A stretch of 64,000 nt of DNA from contig JALMQS010000099.1 in NCBI GenBank assembly GCA_024734495.1, positions 70,623,335-70,687,334 on the forward strand, read 5' to 3'. Source of the stretch: Forficula auricularia. Its lineage: Eukaryota; Arthropoda; Insecta; Dermaptera; Forficulidae. The translations under genes were made by a program, and so were the position numbers. Of the stretch, positions 1-11,618 are shown piece after piece. Numbering within the stretch: the stretch's first letter is position 1; each line of letters starts with the position of its first letter. The notes below the pieces were generated by a model, which was given only the letters and a program-made list of their open reading frames with translations, did no database searches and was not told the DNA's origin.

Positions 1-504
1 AGTATAACAAGATTTTGGCTAGAATAGAAAAACCGGAAGTTTATGTTTACATACGTAAGAATTTACCCCCCCCTGCATTTCGCAACCATAAGTCTCAGAG
101 ATACGAATTCGAAAACGTATGCTTGATATAGGCTAGAAGGAGTACATCAAGCTTTTGCTGAAATCGAGATCGGAGCGAACATTTACATGAAAGAATTTTT
201 TTTTTATTTTCAAAAACGCCTAGAACGATTTTTTTAAAAGACACTTGATAAATACACTAATTTTTAAAAAATCGTTTGAGCCGTTTTTGAGAAAATCAAA
301 AAAAAAATAAAACTTTCATGTAAATGTCCACTTCCGGTCTTCCGATTTCAACCAAAATCTTGATCTACTCCTTCTAGCCTATATCAAGCGTAAGTTTCGA
401 ATTTCGTATCTCCCAGACTTATGGTTGCGAAACGTAGGGAAGGTAAATTCATACGTAAACAACAACTTCCGGTTTTTCTATTTTAGCCAAAATCTTGTTA
501 TACT
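1..504. repeat. Long snapback (fold-back) element at the window edge
   Basis: The first ~250 bases are the imperfect reverse complement of the next ~250. The left end AGTATAACAAGATTTTGGCT matches the right end AGCCAAAATCTTGTTATACT exactly, and similarity continues inward through the CTTCCGG and AAGGAGTA blocks to a centre near 250. No ORF of note is present. The right side continues past 504 (TCTTGTAGCC), so the left arm may begin before the window. Related fragments lie at 30310-30430. It is a non-autonomous inverted-repeat element; its superfamily is not determinable. Confidence 0.8.
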
Positions 505-663
505 TCTTGTAGCCTCTAGATAACTTAGGTTTCAAATTTCAAGACTCTGCGACTTTCCGAAGACGAGATATGAACGATTAAAATATTTATTTTACGACAC
601 TCCTAATTTACAACCCTTTCCTTTAATTCAATATGATTAAAAATTTGACACAACTATTAACTC

Positions 664-840
664 ATGACACTTGAATAAATACACTAATTTTTAAAAAAAT
701 CGTTAGAGACGTTTTTGAGAAAAAAACGAAGTAAGGGAAGGGGGTGTAAATTAGCAGTGTCACGATGAGTTCAAATAAATGAAAATGTGAAAGTCGTGTG
801 GTGAACAAACCACTTGATTTTTTTTTAGTCTTTATATGCC
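664..840 (+). repeat. Partial copy of the same repeat group
   Basis: The segment from GACACTTGAATAAATACAC to the GTTTTTGAGAAAA block repeats the centre of the snapback element at about 239-296. The following block, with GTGTAAATTAG and GTGAAAGTCGTG, recurs at 30760-30850. The stretch 505-663 between the two is AT-rich and holds nothing recognisable. Confidence 0.65.
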
Positions 841-853
841 AATTTATATTTAA

Positions 854-1869
854 CTAGCTGCATGGCCCGCCTTCGGCGGCCCTCTTGCTAGCCAGGGGAC
901 ACGCCCCCTGGACCCTCCCACGAACCCCCCAAACCCACCTCCCCTCCCCGACCATGCCCCCTCAGCCACCGAAACCCTTCCAGCACCCCCAACCCCCGCA
1001 CCACCACCCGCACACCACCCACCTCGGTCCCCGCACCCCACCCCGTGCCCTCCAACCCTGCGAACCACACCCCCATCTAGTCCTCTGGACCCCCACCCCC
1101 CGCTACGCCCCTGGACCCCCTGCACTCCCACCCTACTTCGCCTCACTCCCTCACCCCACCCCCATTCCAACCTGCGCACCCCATACCTTAACCCATGCCT
1201 ATTCCATTCTACCCACCCATCCGCACCCAGTTTTTGCATTTCTAGCCTTCTAGTGACCCACAGATTATGTATACAAAATTTGGTTGAGTTTGGTCCAAGA
1301 GAAAGAATTTTCATTTTTTGACCCTCCCCCCATTTTGGGTTGTTAGTTTTTCCATTTCTATCTCTCTAGAGGCCCAGAGATAATGTATACAAAATTTGGT
1401 TGAGTTTGCTCCAAGGGCAAGAATTTACATTCCCCCCCCCTTGGGTCGGTTTTTGGGGAAATTTCTTTAATCAAAAGTTATCAGAAATCATATCCCCTAC
1501 AACTTTGTTTATCATAAAATTTGCCGTAGGGTTAATAGTTTTAGAGTTATTTGATAATTTTCATTCGTGCGCCCCCCCCCCCCAAACCCCCTTCTGGGGT
1601 CCAAATATCAAAACGTTATATAGCTTAAAACGTAAGTTAGAAGACATATGATAAAAATATGAAATTTCATAATAATCCCTTCAGCCGTTTTTATGTGAAT
1701 CGTGAGCAACTTTTCGCGGAACCCACGGAAACATACAGACAGACAGACATACATACAGGAATTTTGTTGAGGGTGTTTTCGTTCATAACTTTGCTTGAAA
1801 CGTGTGCAACCAAAATTTGGCGTGATTTGGACCAATGTACAGACAAAACCTTAATTTTATATATATAGA
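854..1869 (-). mobile_element. Non-autonomous Helitron, complete
   Basis: Read on the minus strand, the element starts with TCTATATATATAAAATTAAG, directly after a host A (1870). It ends with a GC-rich hairpin (864-881, stem GGCC/GCC with one bulged base) six bases before CAGCTAG, followed by a host T (853). A 5' TC, a 3' hairpin plus CTRR (here CTAG) and insertion between A and T are the defining marks of canonical Helitrons. The body is strongly C-rich on the plus strand (about 900-1210) and carries two copies of a module around TTATGTATACAAAATTTGG (1266, 1382). No Rep/helicase ORF is present, so it depends on an autonomous partner in trans. Long ORFs here are compositional artefacts of the C-rich tract. 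Confidence 0.85.
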
Positions 1870-2593
1870 TTAAAAAGAGCATGAATTTGTTTTTTCATCC
1901 AACTTTGTGGTTTATTAAATTTTAATTTAGATACTTTTCTTTCAGGTTACTGTGTTTCTGTGTCAATGTGCATTCCTGCTTTGTCTTCTAATTATCTCGT
2001 TTATCTTCAAATAATTTCTTAATGATTGGCGTCCACCGAGGACAAGGCTAGACAGCCAGCCGACAGATGGAAACCTTTATCTCGCTGTCACGTTCCTTCC
2101 TCGTTATCTCCAGGTAAATAAATAAATCATTAAACCTTGCTGATGCCGATCATCACTGTCAACAGCCGGTACCGTCCCTCTTGCGGTGGTTTATGTATTT
2201 TGGTCGTCGGTATATCTGACTGAAAATGGCGGCCATCATTAGCGGTGCTCTTAAAACACGTAATGAGTTATGTCTGTCCCCTCACGCCTCTGTGAAATAG
2301 TTCTACTAAAAGGTTCCCTATTAATAAACTTAAACAGGAAATGAATATCGATTCCTTACTTCTTTTTTTTAATCCATATTTAAAACGGTTGATTTCATTC
2401 TTTGACTCCTTGACTTTTAATTACGACGCTTTTAGTAGACAGGAAAGCGATGAGTAAAAAAGAAATTAATAAATAGCCATTTCAGAGTGTGTGTGTATCA
2501 CTTCCAAGCAGGAAATTGTTACAAAAAATAACAAGAATAAAAAATTCACTTTACTTCTTAAGACAGTTCAGTTCACGTTACGATACATTAGAT
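1870..2593. other. Unassigned region, possibly single-copy
   Basis: No repeat seen elsewhere in the window and no long ORF. Base composition is more balanced between about 2010 and 2300 than in the surroundings. The next entry describes a short ORF inside it. Confidence 0.4.
2223..2301 (+). other. YY1/Pho-like AAAATGGCGGC motif with short ORF
   Basis: AAAATGGCGGC at 2223-2233 matches the YY1/Pleiohomeotic consensus, which in animals often overlaps start codons near promoters. The ATG in the motif opens a 24-codon frame (MAAIISGALKTR...) ending at TAG 2299-2301. A GTAATG after codon 12 could be a splice donor, which would make this a first coding exon. No matching downstream exon is visible, and a frame this short can occur by chance. 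It is a candidate only. Confidence 0.2.
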
Positions 2594-2752
2594 CAGTGTT
2601 TACCAACTTTTTGTGACCTGCCCCAGCTAAGTCTTTCTAAAATTCTTAGTCCCCCTATGTAACATATCCATAATTTTTAATTATATGAGAATTTATAATT
2701 TAAGGACAATTTTATCTAATTTCTTAGTAGATTATTAAATTATGATGTATAT

Positions 2753-2836
2753 ATGTCGGAAGGTCCGGATAGCAAGTTTGCGCTCGGGTTCGACTCCTGA
2801 GATGGGGAAACCTTCTGACATATAATCTATATATAT
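2753..2836 (+). repeat. tRNA-like short interspersed repeat flanked by small inverted repeats
   Basis: A T-arm-like segment (CTCGGGTTCGACTCCTGAG, pol III B-box GGTTCGACTCC) lies between short inverted repeats (TATGTCGGAAGG and CCTTCTGACATATA). The same layout with much longer arms occurs at 29412-29642, and related boxes occur at 9668-9710 and 47981. No acceptor or anticodon arm folds convincingly, so this is a tRNA-derived repeat and not a tRNA gene. Confidence 0.55.
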
Positions 2837-2969
2837 AAAAGCCATTGTCAGACAGTACCCGTGGCACAGCAAGGTGGACATGTGGGAGAAAAAGCAAATA
2901 ATATTCAATGACAGTTGTTATATTGTCAAATTTTACAAATAAAACATCTCTATTATCTATATTATATAT

Positions 2970-3004
<35 letters not shown>

Positions 3005-3462
3005 GATAATTTTACGGACTAGTAGTCCACTTACAAAAATGTCAAATACGTGTATAATGAGTGTTATATCAAGAAAAATAAAAAAAAATTTTTTTTTTTT
3101 TTTTTTTTTTTACAAAGAATTACAAAATAAAACATCAAAATCATATATAAACAATGCAATAAAAAATACAATAATCTATACTCGAACAATAAATATAATT
3201 AACAATAAAAGAACTATCACATGAAAATCATACAGAAAACAATAATGAAAAGAAAAGCAAAAGATAAAAGAGAAACATACATAAATAGGTACATAATTCA
3301 GTATTACAATGTTTACCGTGCTGGTGGGGATGTTCACATAAATTCATTCAAAACAAAAACAAAATCTCGTAAAAATTAAGTAAAGACAAAATTCAACAAA
3401 GATATGCCATTCAATAGTTTAATAATAATAAACCAAAAATAAAGCAATGCAAATCACTCCCA

Positions 3463-6300
3463 TCAGACTGTCATAAATTTTCGGAAAAAATGATCTTTGA
3501 TTTTATTTTTAGAGGTGTTAAATATGTCTATTTCCCTATTGCTATTACCTGTTTCCAAGATGCGATTTGTGCACGAGTACTTAAGATATGAGAATCTCTG
3601 ACAAGGAGTAAAAAACAGCAGTGGATTTCGTGTCCTGTGAATACCGACATTGAAAGTGACCAGCTCTAGAAGCTGAGAACTATTTATTTTGCCACTGATG
3701 AGATCATGAAGAAGGAGGAAATCAGATTGCTCTCTTCTTAAGTTAAGAGGCAAAAAATGCAGAGTGAGATATAGACGCTCATAAGACAAATCCATAGTTG
3801 GAACATGTAGTTTATAGGCAACATATCTTAAGAATTTCCGTTCTACCCGCTCCAGTTTTTGGATATGAATCTTGCAATGAGGTGACCACACCGGACTTGC
3901 ATACTCTAATCCACTTCTAACAATCGAACAATATAAATTTTTTAAAGTAAATATGTTAGAGAAATGCTTTGTATTGCGAATGACGAAGCCAAGGAGCTTC
4001 ATAGCGTGATTAGATATTTTCGTGATATGATCAATAAAATTAAGCGAGCGATCAAATGTTACACCAAGATCTTTAAAAGTGGAGACGTCTTTTACTTCAG
4101 AACTATCACCATCAACATAAACATGCTTAATTTTTCTAGTACCTCTAAAGTAAGCCATAGAGAAACATTTATTAAAGTTGACCTTTAGGCCATTTCTACT
4201 GCACCATTCAATAAGCTCCGTAAAATTTTCTTGAAGTATATCTGCATCCTGACTATTAACAACTTCGCGATACAGCTTGAGGTCGTCCGCAAAAAGTAAG
4301 AAGTTTACATTATTGAAGGAGTGTGCAATATCATTGATAAATATCAGAAACAACAAGGGACCTAGATGAGATCCCTGAGGAACACCAGATTTTGCTTCGA
4401 TGACATATGAGAGAGAGTTATTTATTCTAACTTGGAGTCGTCTATCATGTACATAGCTACCTAACCATTTCAATATCTGTCCATCAAAGCCAAAAGCTTC
4501 CAATTTAGAGACAAGCAAATCAATGTTTACCGTGTCAAAAGCTTTGCTAATATCTGTGTAGACCACATCAACCTGTCTATTTACAGTAAACGAGGACAGG
4601 ATAGACTGTTCAAATAGAAGAAGATTTGAAGTGGTTGATCTGTTGTGTCGAAATCCATGCTGTTCCTCAATGATAAATTTACTACATAACGGTGAAATAG
4701 CATCGCAAACAAGAGAGTCAAAGAGTTTAGCTATAGCAGATTGATTGCATATGGGACGATAATTCACAACTTCAGATGGGTTACCTGATTTTAATAGAGG
4801 TTTAATATAGCTTAATTTCCACTTAGTTGGAAAAACTCCAAAAGTGAGAGATTTATTAAAGATAAGTTGCAATGGTACAGCTAGGGTATCAACATTTCTT
4901 AAAAGAAAAGAGGGAATCCCATCCGGGCCTCGATCAAGAGTTGGTTTTAAACACTTCATTTTTTTAACTATGTCAGCCAGAGGCAGCTGCACTGAAGACA
5001 TATGAAAACTACTCAATTCAGAAAAAACAGAACACGGAAGACCGCAGTCGGAATAAACACTAGCAAAGTAGTCAGCAAAGAGATCCACCGAATCATTCAC
5101 TGAAAGACTGGTATGGTTTATATAATTAACCTTTTCAGGAATCTCAGGCGAAGATCTTAAACCCCTTGTGTAAGACCAAAACTTCCTAGGGGCAGTGTTC
5201 ATCGAAACTTCAAGAGATTCAATATAATTTTTGAAACATTTTCTTTTTAATCTCTTACACTCAGTCCTAAGTTTAGTGAATTCGTCATGAATTGACTGTA
5301 AGCCCAAAGTTTTAAATCTTTTATGAATAAGTTTCTTTCGACAGTTTAATATTTTTAGCTCTGTTGTAAACCATCTCGGATATGAATTACTAAAAATAGT
5401 AATCTTGGGCACGCATTCATCAATAAGACCTTCAAGAAAGTCATAAAACACCCGTACACAAACATCCACAGAAACATCACCAAATAAATTTTCCCAGTCG
5501 ATTGAGGAAATTTTATCATTAAAAATAGTGTAATTCATAGCTTTAAAGTTTAAAAGATGAACAGGTCTATTACAAATTCGTTGGGGTGATATAAAAAAAT
5601 CTATATTGATGACAGGGTGATGGGAATCAATTTGAACCAGGCAATCGCCTGGTTGAAGTTGCTTTAATGAAGAGGATCTAACATTACTAAATATTAAGTC
5701 TAGGATACTCCCATTCGAATTATGTATCACATTTAGCTGAGTGAGATTAAAATAGTTTTTAAATTCAGAAATTAAGTTGTAGGTTTGTAAGCAACAGCCA
5801 TCTTTCTTAACAGATCCGTTTTTATCCCAATCTATCTGTGGAACATTATAATCCCCAAATATTATCAATTCAGAAATATGATTTGATATACAAATTTGTT
5901 CTATCTGATTAAAATGTCTTTCGTATACATCGGTAGAAGATTGAGGTGGAAAATATGCACAAACGAGGAGTACTCTTTTGAACCCATTTTGATAGTAACA
6001 AATAAATGTTCAATAGATCTGTCCACATCAAGCAAAGAACGGCTTTCTAATTCATTTTTTACAGCTAGTAAAACACCACCACCTCTAGATTTGTCACTAT
6101 TATCACAACCTCTATCACATCGGTAGATAACATAATTATTAAAACCTAGTTCACTAGATGAGATATCACAAGTAAGCCAGGTTTCAGTTAAGGCATACAC
6201 ATCATGAATGTCATTCACAGCTGATAGTCTAAGATCGTCCAGTTTTGTTCTTAATCCTCTCACATTCTGGTAGTATGCAGAAAAAATGATGTCCTCCTCC
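3463..6300 (-). CDS. LINE ORF2: APE endonuclease and reverse transcriptase, one frameshift
   Basis: The N-terminal part (6300 to about 5970) has the APE start YYQNVRGLRTK and the ETWL motif. The frame then slips by one base near 5968-5975 and resumes upstream of 5868 with the FGDYNVPQIDW endonuclease block. The C-terminal frame (801 codons from 5868) holds the reverse transcriptase: NYRPI fingers, SKAFDTVN palm motif A, SGVPQGS motif B and FADD at residues 526-529, all intact, followed by the usual thumb and C-terminal region with YASPVWSPH. The protein would nick genomic DNA and copy the LINE RNA by target-primed reverse transcription. No start ATG is visible directly after the ORF1 stop (6306-6308), so reinitiation or readthrough would be needed, or the start has mutated. 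The reading frame suggests a fairly recent insertion. Confidence 0.88.
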
Positions 6301-6305
6301 TGTGT

Positions 6306-6954
6306 TATTAGTTTTTTGAAATTATAGTAGGGATGCCGTTTCTATATCGAATGATTAAGTTGTCTTCGCCCTTGCTCCTTCTCTTCTCCAATTCATCAAC
6401 CAGACTCTTCATATGATTTCGTTGTTTTAAAGTTCTGTCTGGAGCTATTGATATATCTTTTTTTTTGTAAAATGTGCTTTAAGTCGAAGGACAGAGAGAA
6501 CATTATCAGATGAGGATAGCATTACCTTAAGAGGCCGTATAGTGTCAGTTCGTTTAACTCTCCCCATTCGAATGACACTGAGGACTGCCGGTCCAGTGTT
6601 TGGGTGTGGGACATCATTTAATATATCCTGGACTCTTTTAAGTTCATCTGAATGAGAATCGCTATCAGCCAATTCAGTTAGGTTAAAAATGATTATGTTC
6701 TTGGATTTGGCTTGACGCTCAGCCAACTCCTGAACAACTTCCTCAAATTCATCCTTTCCGGGTTCAGAATTTATCACTTCATTTTTTCTTCTTATTTCCA
6801 CTTTCAATTCTTCGAGAGATTTGGCATAGTCATCGAGTTTCTTCTGCAGTTCGCTCGTATCACCGCCCGTGTTGCCATCACAGCGAAAGCAGAAGTATAT
6901 TTTTTTCTTATTTTCATCATTTAAGAGCAGCTTTTCACCCCTTGTCAGTTCCAT
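6306..6954 (-). CDS. LINE ORF1: RNA-binding chaperone-type protein, one frameshift
   Basis: The frame opens at ATG 6954. A CFRC pair (residues 22-25) may be the remnant of a PHD-type zinc finger, followed by a charged, probably coiled-coil stretch (about residues 35-80) and the KNIIIFNL block typical of insect LINE ORF1 RNA-binding domains. At a run of A (plus-strand T run near 6460-6468) the frame shifts by one. The continuation after the shift, with DISIAPD, QRNHMKSL and a Tyr/Asn-rich end, matches the expected ORF1 C-terminus and stops at 6306-6308. The shift lies in a homopolymer, so a sequencing error is possible. The N-terminus looks shorter than in full-length relatives, consistent with 5' truncation. 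Confidence 0.75.
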
Positions 6955-7535
6955 GCATCCATATCTCTATATATTAATATATTCTCTATATAGCTTAGGC
7001 TTAGAATATTAGATTTACGGCGTCTCTCATTTGAAATTTTAGTACACAAATTTATTAATTTTAAAATATATTAAATATTAATATATATTTAATTTTTTGG
7101 AAATAATTCATACCGCGAAAATTATTTTTTTTTTTGAATTTAAGAAAAATATAAATTCTTAAAATTTTAGTAGACAAATTAATTTTAATATAATATATAT
7201 ATATATATATTATATATATTTAATTTATAATATAAGTTTTAATGAGATATGATTTAATGGGATAATGAGATTAATTCTTAATTTATTACTGCGCGGGTCA
7301 TTTGAAATTTTAGTAGATAAATTAATTTTAAAATTATTATATATAATTAATTTAGAGACACTTTTTAGATAAATTTAAATATTGAAATGTATTATTAAAA
7401 AAGAAATAGGTTTCCAACCGATCGGGAACTTCGAGAAATGGTTGCATGCTCTAATAAAGTATTTATAAATCATTTAATGATATTTTTTCATCTTTCTTTG
7501 ATCAATATAGGGCCGTGGGAAACACTGCAGTAGAT

Positions 7536-9000
7536 TGAACATAAATTTCTATCTGATTTACATCTTCCAAAGTTACTGAACTCGAAAAAATAGTTATATA
7601 TGTATGTAGCTATAATTATGTAAAATTTATCGCACATGTTAAACTTCGCCTATGTGTCAAGTTTCAGCATTCTTAATCCCAATCCATTTCCGAAAAATTG
7701 CCAAATCCCAACCATTCCGAGTCTTGAAATAGTTTTCACTTTTACCTTCTAATTTTATCTTGTTTTTAAGTTAGTTCCAAAAACAAACAGAGAGTGAAAT
7801 GCTACCTCAAATTTCTGAATTGAACAAGTATTAAACTGCGGCCTAGGATTTTTAAGGATGTCACTCTCATTGTGAGTGAAACATGACATATTTTGAGTAA
7901 ATGACTCTAAAATGTTTCAACTAATCGCAAATACTTGTCTCGTCGGCCCTAAATACTGTCATTTGTTGCGGTTCAATTATAGCCTGGAAATAGAACCCGA
8001 TAGGTCAAAGTGGAAGCTCCAATTGCCAATAAATTCCCTGGTAACATGTATCGTTCGACTAATACAGCTTGTGTTGAAAAAGATCTCAGAGGGGCAGTAC
8101 GAGCTAGAGGTGATGGTAATAAAATAAATCAATAGCCAAGCAATTATAGCATGCATTGCATTAGAACAAAACCCTGTTATTTCCCTTTTAAAATCATTAT
8201 CAGGGGGGCGGAGCCTGGCACTATATATTAAACAAGATAAACGTGCAATATCCTATTTTTCATCCATATTTCTATACATAGCTATATACAAATACATTTT
8301 ATAATTCTCATTGCGTGAATATCAGACAATTTCAAAAAAAAAATCAACTTTACGGGAAGTTAAAAACATTTTTTCAGAAAATATATGTACGTATACAAGG
8401 GGGCGAATTTTTTTTCCGATTTATGATGGAGATAATTTTATTTTTATTATGTGCAATGGATGAATAAATAAATGAATGCATTTAGAGATAGCTTCATCAA
8501 AACGATTAGAGATATTTTTAAATAATAGCGAAGGAATAACTTTACATATGCTTAGATATATTTAGCTAAACGAGATCTTCAAAGATGTTTGAATTAAATG
8601 GAACCTGACGCGGTAGTATTTATAGTTGCCGATAGGGGCGTTGCTTTAGAAGAGACCTTACACATTATTCCGCGCGTTTAAGGAACCTATCTCTACAGTC
8701 AACATTGATTAAGATAAAAAGCAGCAGCAACTAATGATTTGAGATTAATTCCAAGTATTTAATGTTCACTGAACAATGGCTATGATTAGTATCAAATTTT
8801 CTAATCTCAAAATGCGAGGTTTGTTTGTTGAAATTGTATTGCCATAGTTAATTAAGAGTACTCATCCCTCTCAGGTGGTGACACTAGTCACAGAGTATGC
8901 GCTTATCAAATATCTTGTTATATAAACTAAAAAAGTATATTTTAATAAATAAGCAGATGTATATTGTCAATTTAAGCAAAGATCTTAGTAGATAATTATG
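7536..9000. other. Unassigned AT-rich region
   Basis: No convincing ORF, TIR pair or RNA gene. Runs of A/T and short inverted repeats only. Confidence 0.4.
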
Positions 9001-9002
9001 TA

Positions 9003-9665
9003 CGAGGATAAGTCAAAAATTACTTACACTTTTCGTTCTACAACTTTATTAAACTAAGATAGGTGTACAGCAGATACATTATTTTTCGATATAGTCTCCA
9101 CCTTTAGCAATGCACTTGGTCCAGCGAGCCACAAGCTTCCGAATGCCTTCTTGGTAGAATGTTTTCTGTTGGTCACGAAGCCACTTTTGCACCGCATCCC
9201 GAACCTCCATGTCTGAGGAAAATCGACGACCTCTCAAAGTTTCCTTGAGCGGTCCAAAGAGATGAAAGTCTGAGGGAGCAAGATCTGGGCTATAGGGAGG
9301 GTGTTCCAAAGCGTCTCAAAGTTGACGGTCGTCCAGCTCCCTCTTTTTGTGTTACGCTCGTTCGGCCATTTGTAAACATTTCAATCCCTAAAAAAACACT
9401 TTTACGAGATAAAGCACTTTCCCCGTATTGTGACAAACGGTGAATTTCTGAACCTTTCACACCCTCTGACCACTCCTCGTTGCTCCTCTTTGGTGTAATC
9501 TGATAGCGGAGCTGACATGTTTATGACTACTGACGCGATCGTGATTAAATTCCGCACACGTGACCACAGACGCGCCAACTTAACGCATGCGCATGCGGCC
9601 ACCTCCTAGCTTAGTTTAATAAAGTTATAGAACTAAAAGTTTAGGTAATTTTTGACTTATCTTCG
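9003..9665 (-). mobile_element. Internally deleted mariner element
   Basis: Flanked by TA at 9001-9002 and 9666-9667. The left terminus CGAGGATAAGTCAAAAATTA and the right terminus (reverse complement CGAAGATAAGTCAAAAATTA) begin ~50-bp imperfect inverted repeats that include a shared CAACTTTATTAAACTAAG / TAACTTTATTAAACTAAG block. At 663 bp it is about half the length of a full mariner. Only the transposase C-terminus survives (next entry). Confidence 0.85.
9079..9309 (-). pseudogene. mariner transposase C-terminal fragment
   Basis: The 76-codon frame holds the PYSPDLAPSDFHLF block, which contains the third catalytic aspartate of the D,D34D mariner triad, and ends with the usual Tyr-Ile-Glu region before the stop. 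The first two catalytic aspartates and the DNA-binding domain are missing from this copy. Sequence between 9310 and 9600 is too scrambled to read as the N-terminus. The protein cannot be catalytic. Confidence 0.85.
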
Positions 9666-9667
9666 TA

Positions 9668-9710
9668 TATATTATATGTCGGGTTCGACTCCTGAGGGGC
9701 TAAGATCTTT
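9668..9710 (+). repeat. Fragment of the tRNA-like repeat
   Basis: TATATGTCGGGTTCGACTCC and CTGAGGGG repeat the T-arm segment found at 2753-2836, here without the A-box part. It lies directly beside the right end of the mariner. Confidence 0.45.
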
Positions 9711-10742
9711 GATTAAATTGACCTTATTCATCTACTTATTTGATTAAAATATAGGCCATATGAACCCCGTGAGTTGATCTTTAAAATTTTAGAAAAAAAT
9801 TCAATCAATTTTTTAAAAATAAAACACTCAAAAATTTCAATTAATTATTTCCATTTTTAGTAGGTATATAATTTTGATGATCCAAAATAAAGGGTAAAAA
9901 TTTGAAAATTTTGAATTTTATAGTTTGAGATAAGAAAATTAAAATGTTGAACTACCAAAAGTACCTATATTATGATATAATATATGATCTGAAAAGAACG
10001 CTGTAAAAAAGAGTTGGTATTCTACTCGTCACGAAACAAATTTAGTTTTATATTAAATAAATTAATAAATATTTAAAATTCACGTTCAAGTTAGGCTTCA
10101 TAGAAAGTTCTCTCACCTTCTCTGAGATTTTTTTTTCTAATTTGCATTCTATAGAAATGTTCATCCACCCATAAAAAATCATAAATAAATTCCAATCACT
10201 CTCATTTTCAATTCTTTATTTTATAAAAATATGGAGTGCGAAAAAATCAGCAGTGAATGATGTATACAATAGGCATTGATTGAGAGTCAAAAAAAACAAA
10301 AAACAAAAAAAAACTCCCATATTTAGTAATTTGAAAATAAAGTTTCCGGTTGGCAGAATATAAAAAAAGAGTATGTTTGTGTGTAATTGCTCGAAATTAT
10401 ACCTTAAGGCATTAGAAACAAACAAAAACGAATATATAAATAATATTCTACTTCTACTAAAGGCCATTTGTATGTGTCTGTTGCCATGTCGGTCTCACAC
10501 CTGGTAGTTCAAACCACTAGACATAGAAACGTGAAATTTGAAGAGGATATCACATCTCTGACATATAGGGGCTTACTAAGAAAGGATTTTTCGAAAATCG
10601 ACCCCTAAAGAGGAAAAAAGCCCCAAAATGTGTTTTCAGAGTTTTGCAAGATTTCTTAAACCCGAAAAGATATCGATATGGGTTTTACTTAGAAAAGTGA
10701 AGCATTAAAACACAGAAAAAGATATTTGAGTATTTTGCTCTA
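9711..10742. other. Unassigned AT-rich region
   Basis: Strongly AT-rich to about 10450. The part 10468-10735 is more balanced and looks like decayed repeat sequence, but I see no second copy in the window. No gene. Confidence 0.35.
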
Positions 10743-11618
10743 TCTATCTATCTATCTATCTATATATATATATATAAAATTAAGGTTTTGTCTATACATT
10801 GCTCCAAATCACGCCAAATTTTGGTTGCACACGTTTCAAGCAAAGTTATGAACGAAAACACCCTCAACAAAATTCCTGTCTGTCTGTCTTTTTCCGTCGT
10901 TTTCGAAAAGTTGCTCACGATTCACGTCAAAACGGCTGAAGCGATTATTATGAAATTTCATATTTACATCAGATGTCTTCTAACTTACGTTTTTAGCTAT
11001 ATAACGTTTTGATATGTTGACCCCAGAAGAAGGTTTGGGGGGCGCACGAATGAAAATTATCAAATAACACCTAAACTATTAACCCTAAGGCAAATTTTAT
11101 GATAAAACTAACCACCCAAAACGAGGGAGGGGGGAGGGTCAAAAAATGAAAATTCTTTCTCTTGGGCCAAACACAACCAAATTTTGTATACATAATCTGT
11201 GGGTCACTAGAAGGCTAGAAATGCAAAAAACTGGGTGCGGGGTGGGGTGAGGAGTGAGGCGGAGTAGGTGGGGTGCGGGTGCAGTCCAGGGGGCCAGGCG
11301 GGGGTGTGGTGCGCAGGGTTGATAGGGCACGGGGGGGATTGGGTGCGGGGTCTGAGGTGGGTGGTGTGGTGGCGGGGGTTGGGAACGGGTGCATGGTTCG
11401 GGGGTGGGGGTGCTGAAGGGGTTTTGGGGGCGGGGTGAGGGGGGTTAGTGGGTTAGGGTGCGGAATGAAGTGTTGGGGTGGTGGTGTGGGGGCGGGGGTT
11501 GGGTATAGTGCGGGGGTGGGGGTGCTGGGTGGGTTTCGGGGTGGAGGGTCGAGGGCTGGGGGTCCAGGGGCGTGCCCTCTGGCTAGCACGGGGCGCCGAA
11601 GGCGGGCCTTGCAGCTAG
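10743..11618 (+). mobile_element. Non-autonomous Helitron, complete
   Basis: Same family as 854-1869, opposite orientation. The 5' end is TCTATATATATATATATAAA after an A; the exact start (10743-10759) is blurred by a TATC microsatellite that has grown from the terminus. The 3' end has the hairpin GGGCGCCGAAGGCGGGCC (11591-11608), then TTGCAG and CTAG at 11615-11618, followed by T. The body is G-rich between 11240 and 11570. No Rep/helicase. Confidence 0.85.

Larger units (their letters stand above)
2945..6960 (-). mobile_element. Near-complete non-LTR retrotransposon (LINE)
   Basis: About 4 kb on the minus strand in the order ORF1, ORF2, 3' UTR. It ends in a (TAAA)n tail, seen as (TTTA)n at 2967-3004. 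ORF1 (6954-6306) and ORF2 (about 6300-3463) are each interrupted by one apparent single-base frameshift and otherwise open. The 5' end stops at the first ORF1 methionine without a clear 5' UTR, so the copy is probably slightly 5'-truncated. A second, broken 3' end of the same family lies at 43438-44395. The APE endonuclease plus FADD reverse transcriptase puts it in the Jockey/CR1/L2 supergroup; I cannot fix the clade by eye. It sits inside a probable hAT element. Confidence 0.9.
2594..7527. mobile_element. Probable hAT element interrupted by a LINE
   Basis: Left end CAGTGTTTACCA at 2594 and right end (reverse complement) CAGTGTTTCCCA at 7527 share 11 of 12 bases of a typical hAT terminus. 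The flanking octamers are CATTAGAT (2586-2593) and CAGTAGAT (7528-7535), a 7/8 match expected for the 8-bp target duplication of hAT elements. Most of the interior is the minus-strand LINE at 2945-6960. The remaining ~900 bp of AT-rich DNA has no transposase, so it was a short non-autonomous copy. Chance pairing of two degenerate ends is the alternative. Confidence 0.5.

Noticed and set aside
850..1314. Long proline- or glycine-rich ORFs on both strands (also at 11139-11629, 33029-33320, 34262-34746)
   Set aside because: They follow the C/G-rich tracts of Helitron bodies; frames are open on both strands because of composition, not coding.
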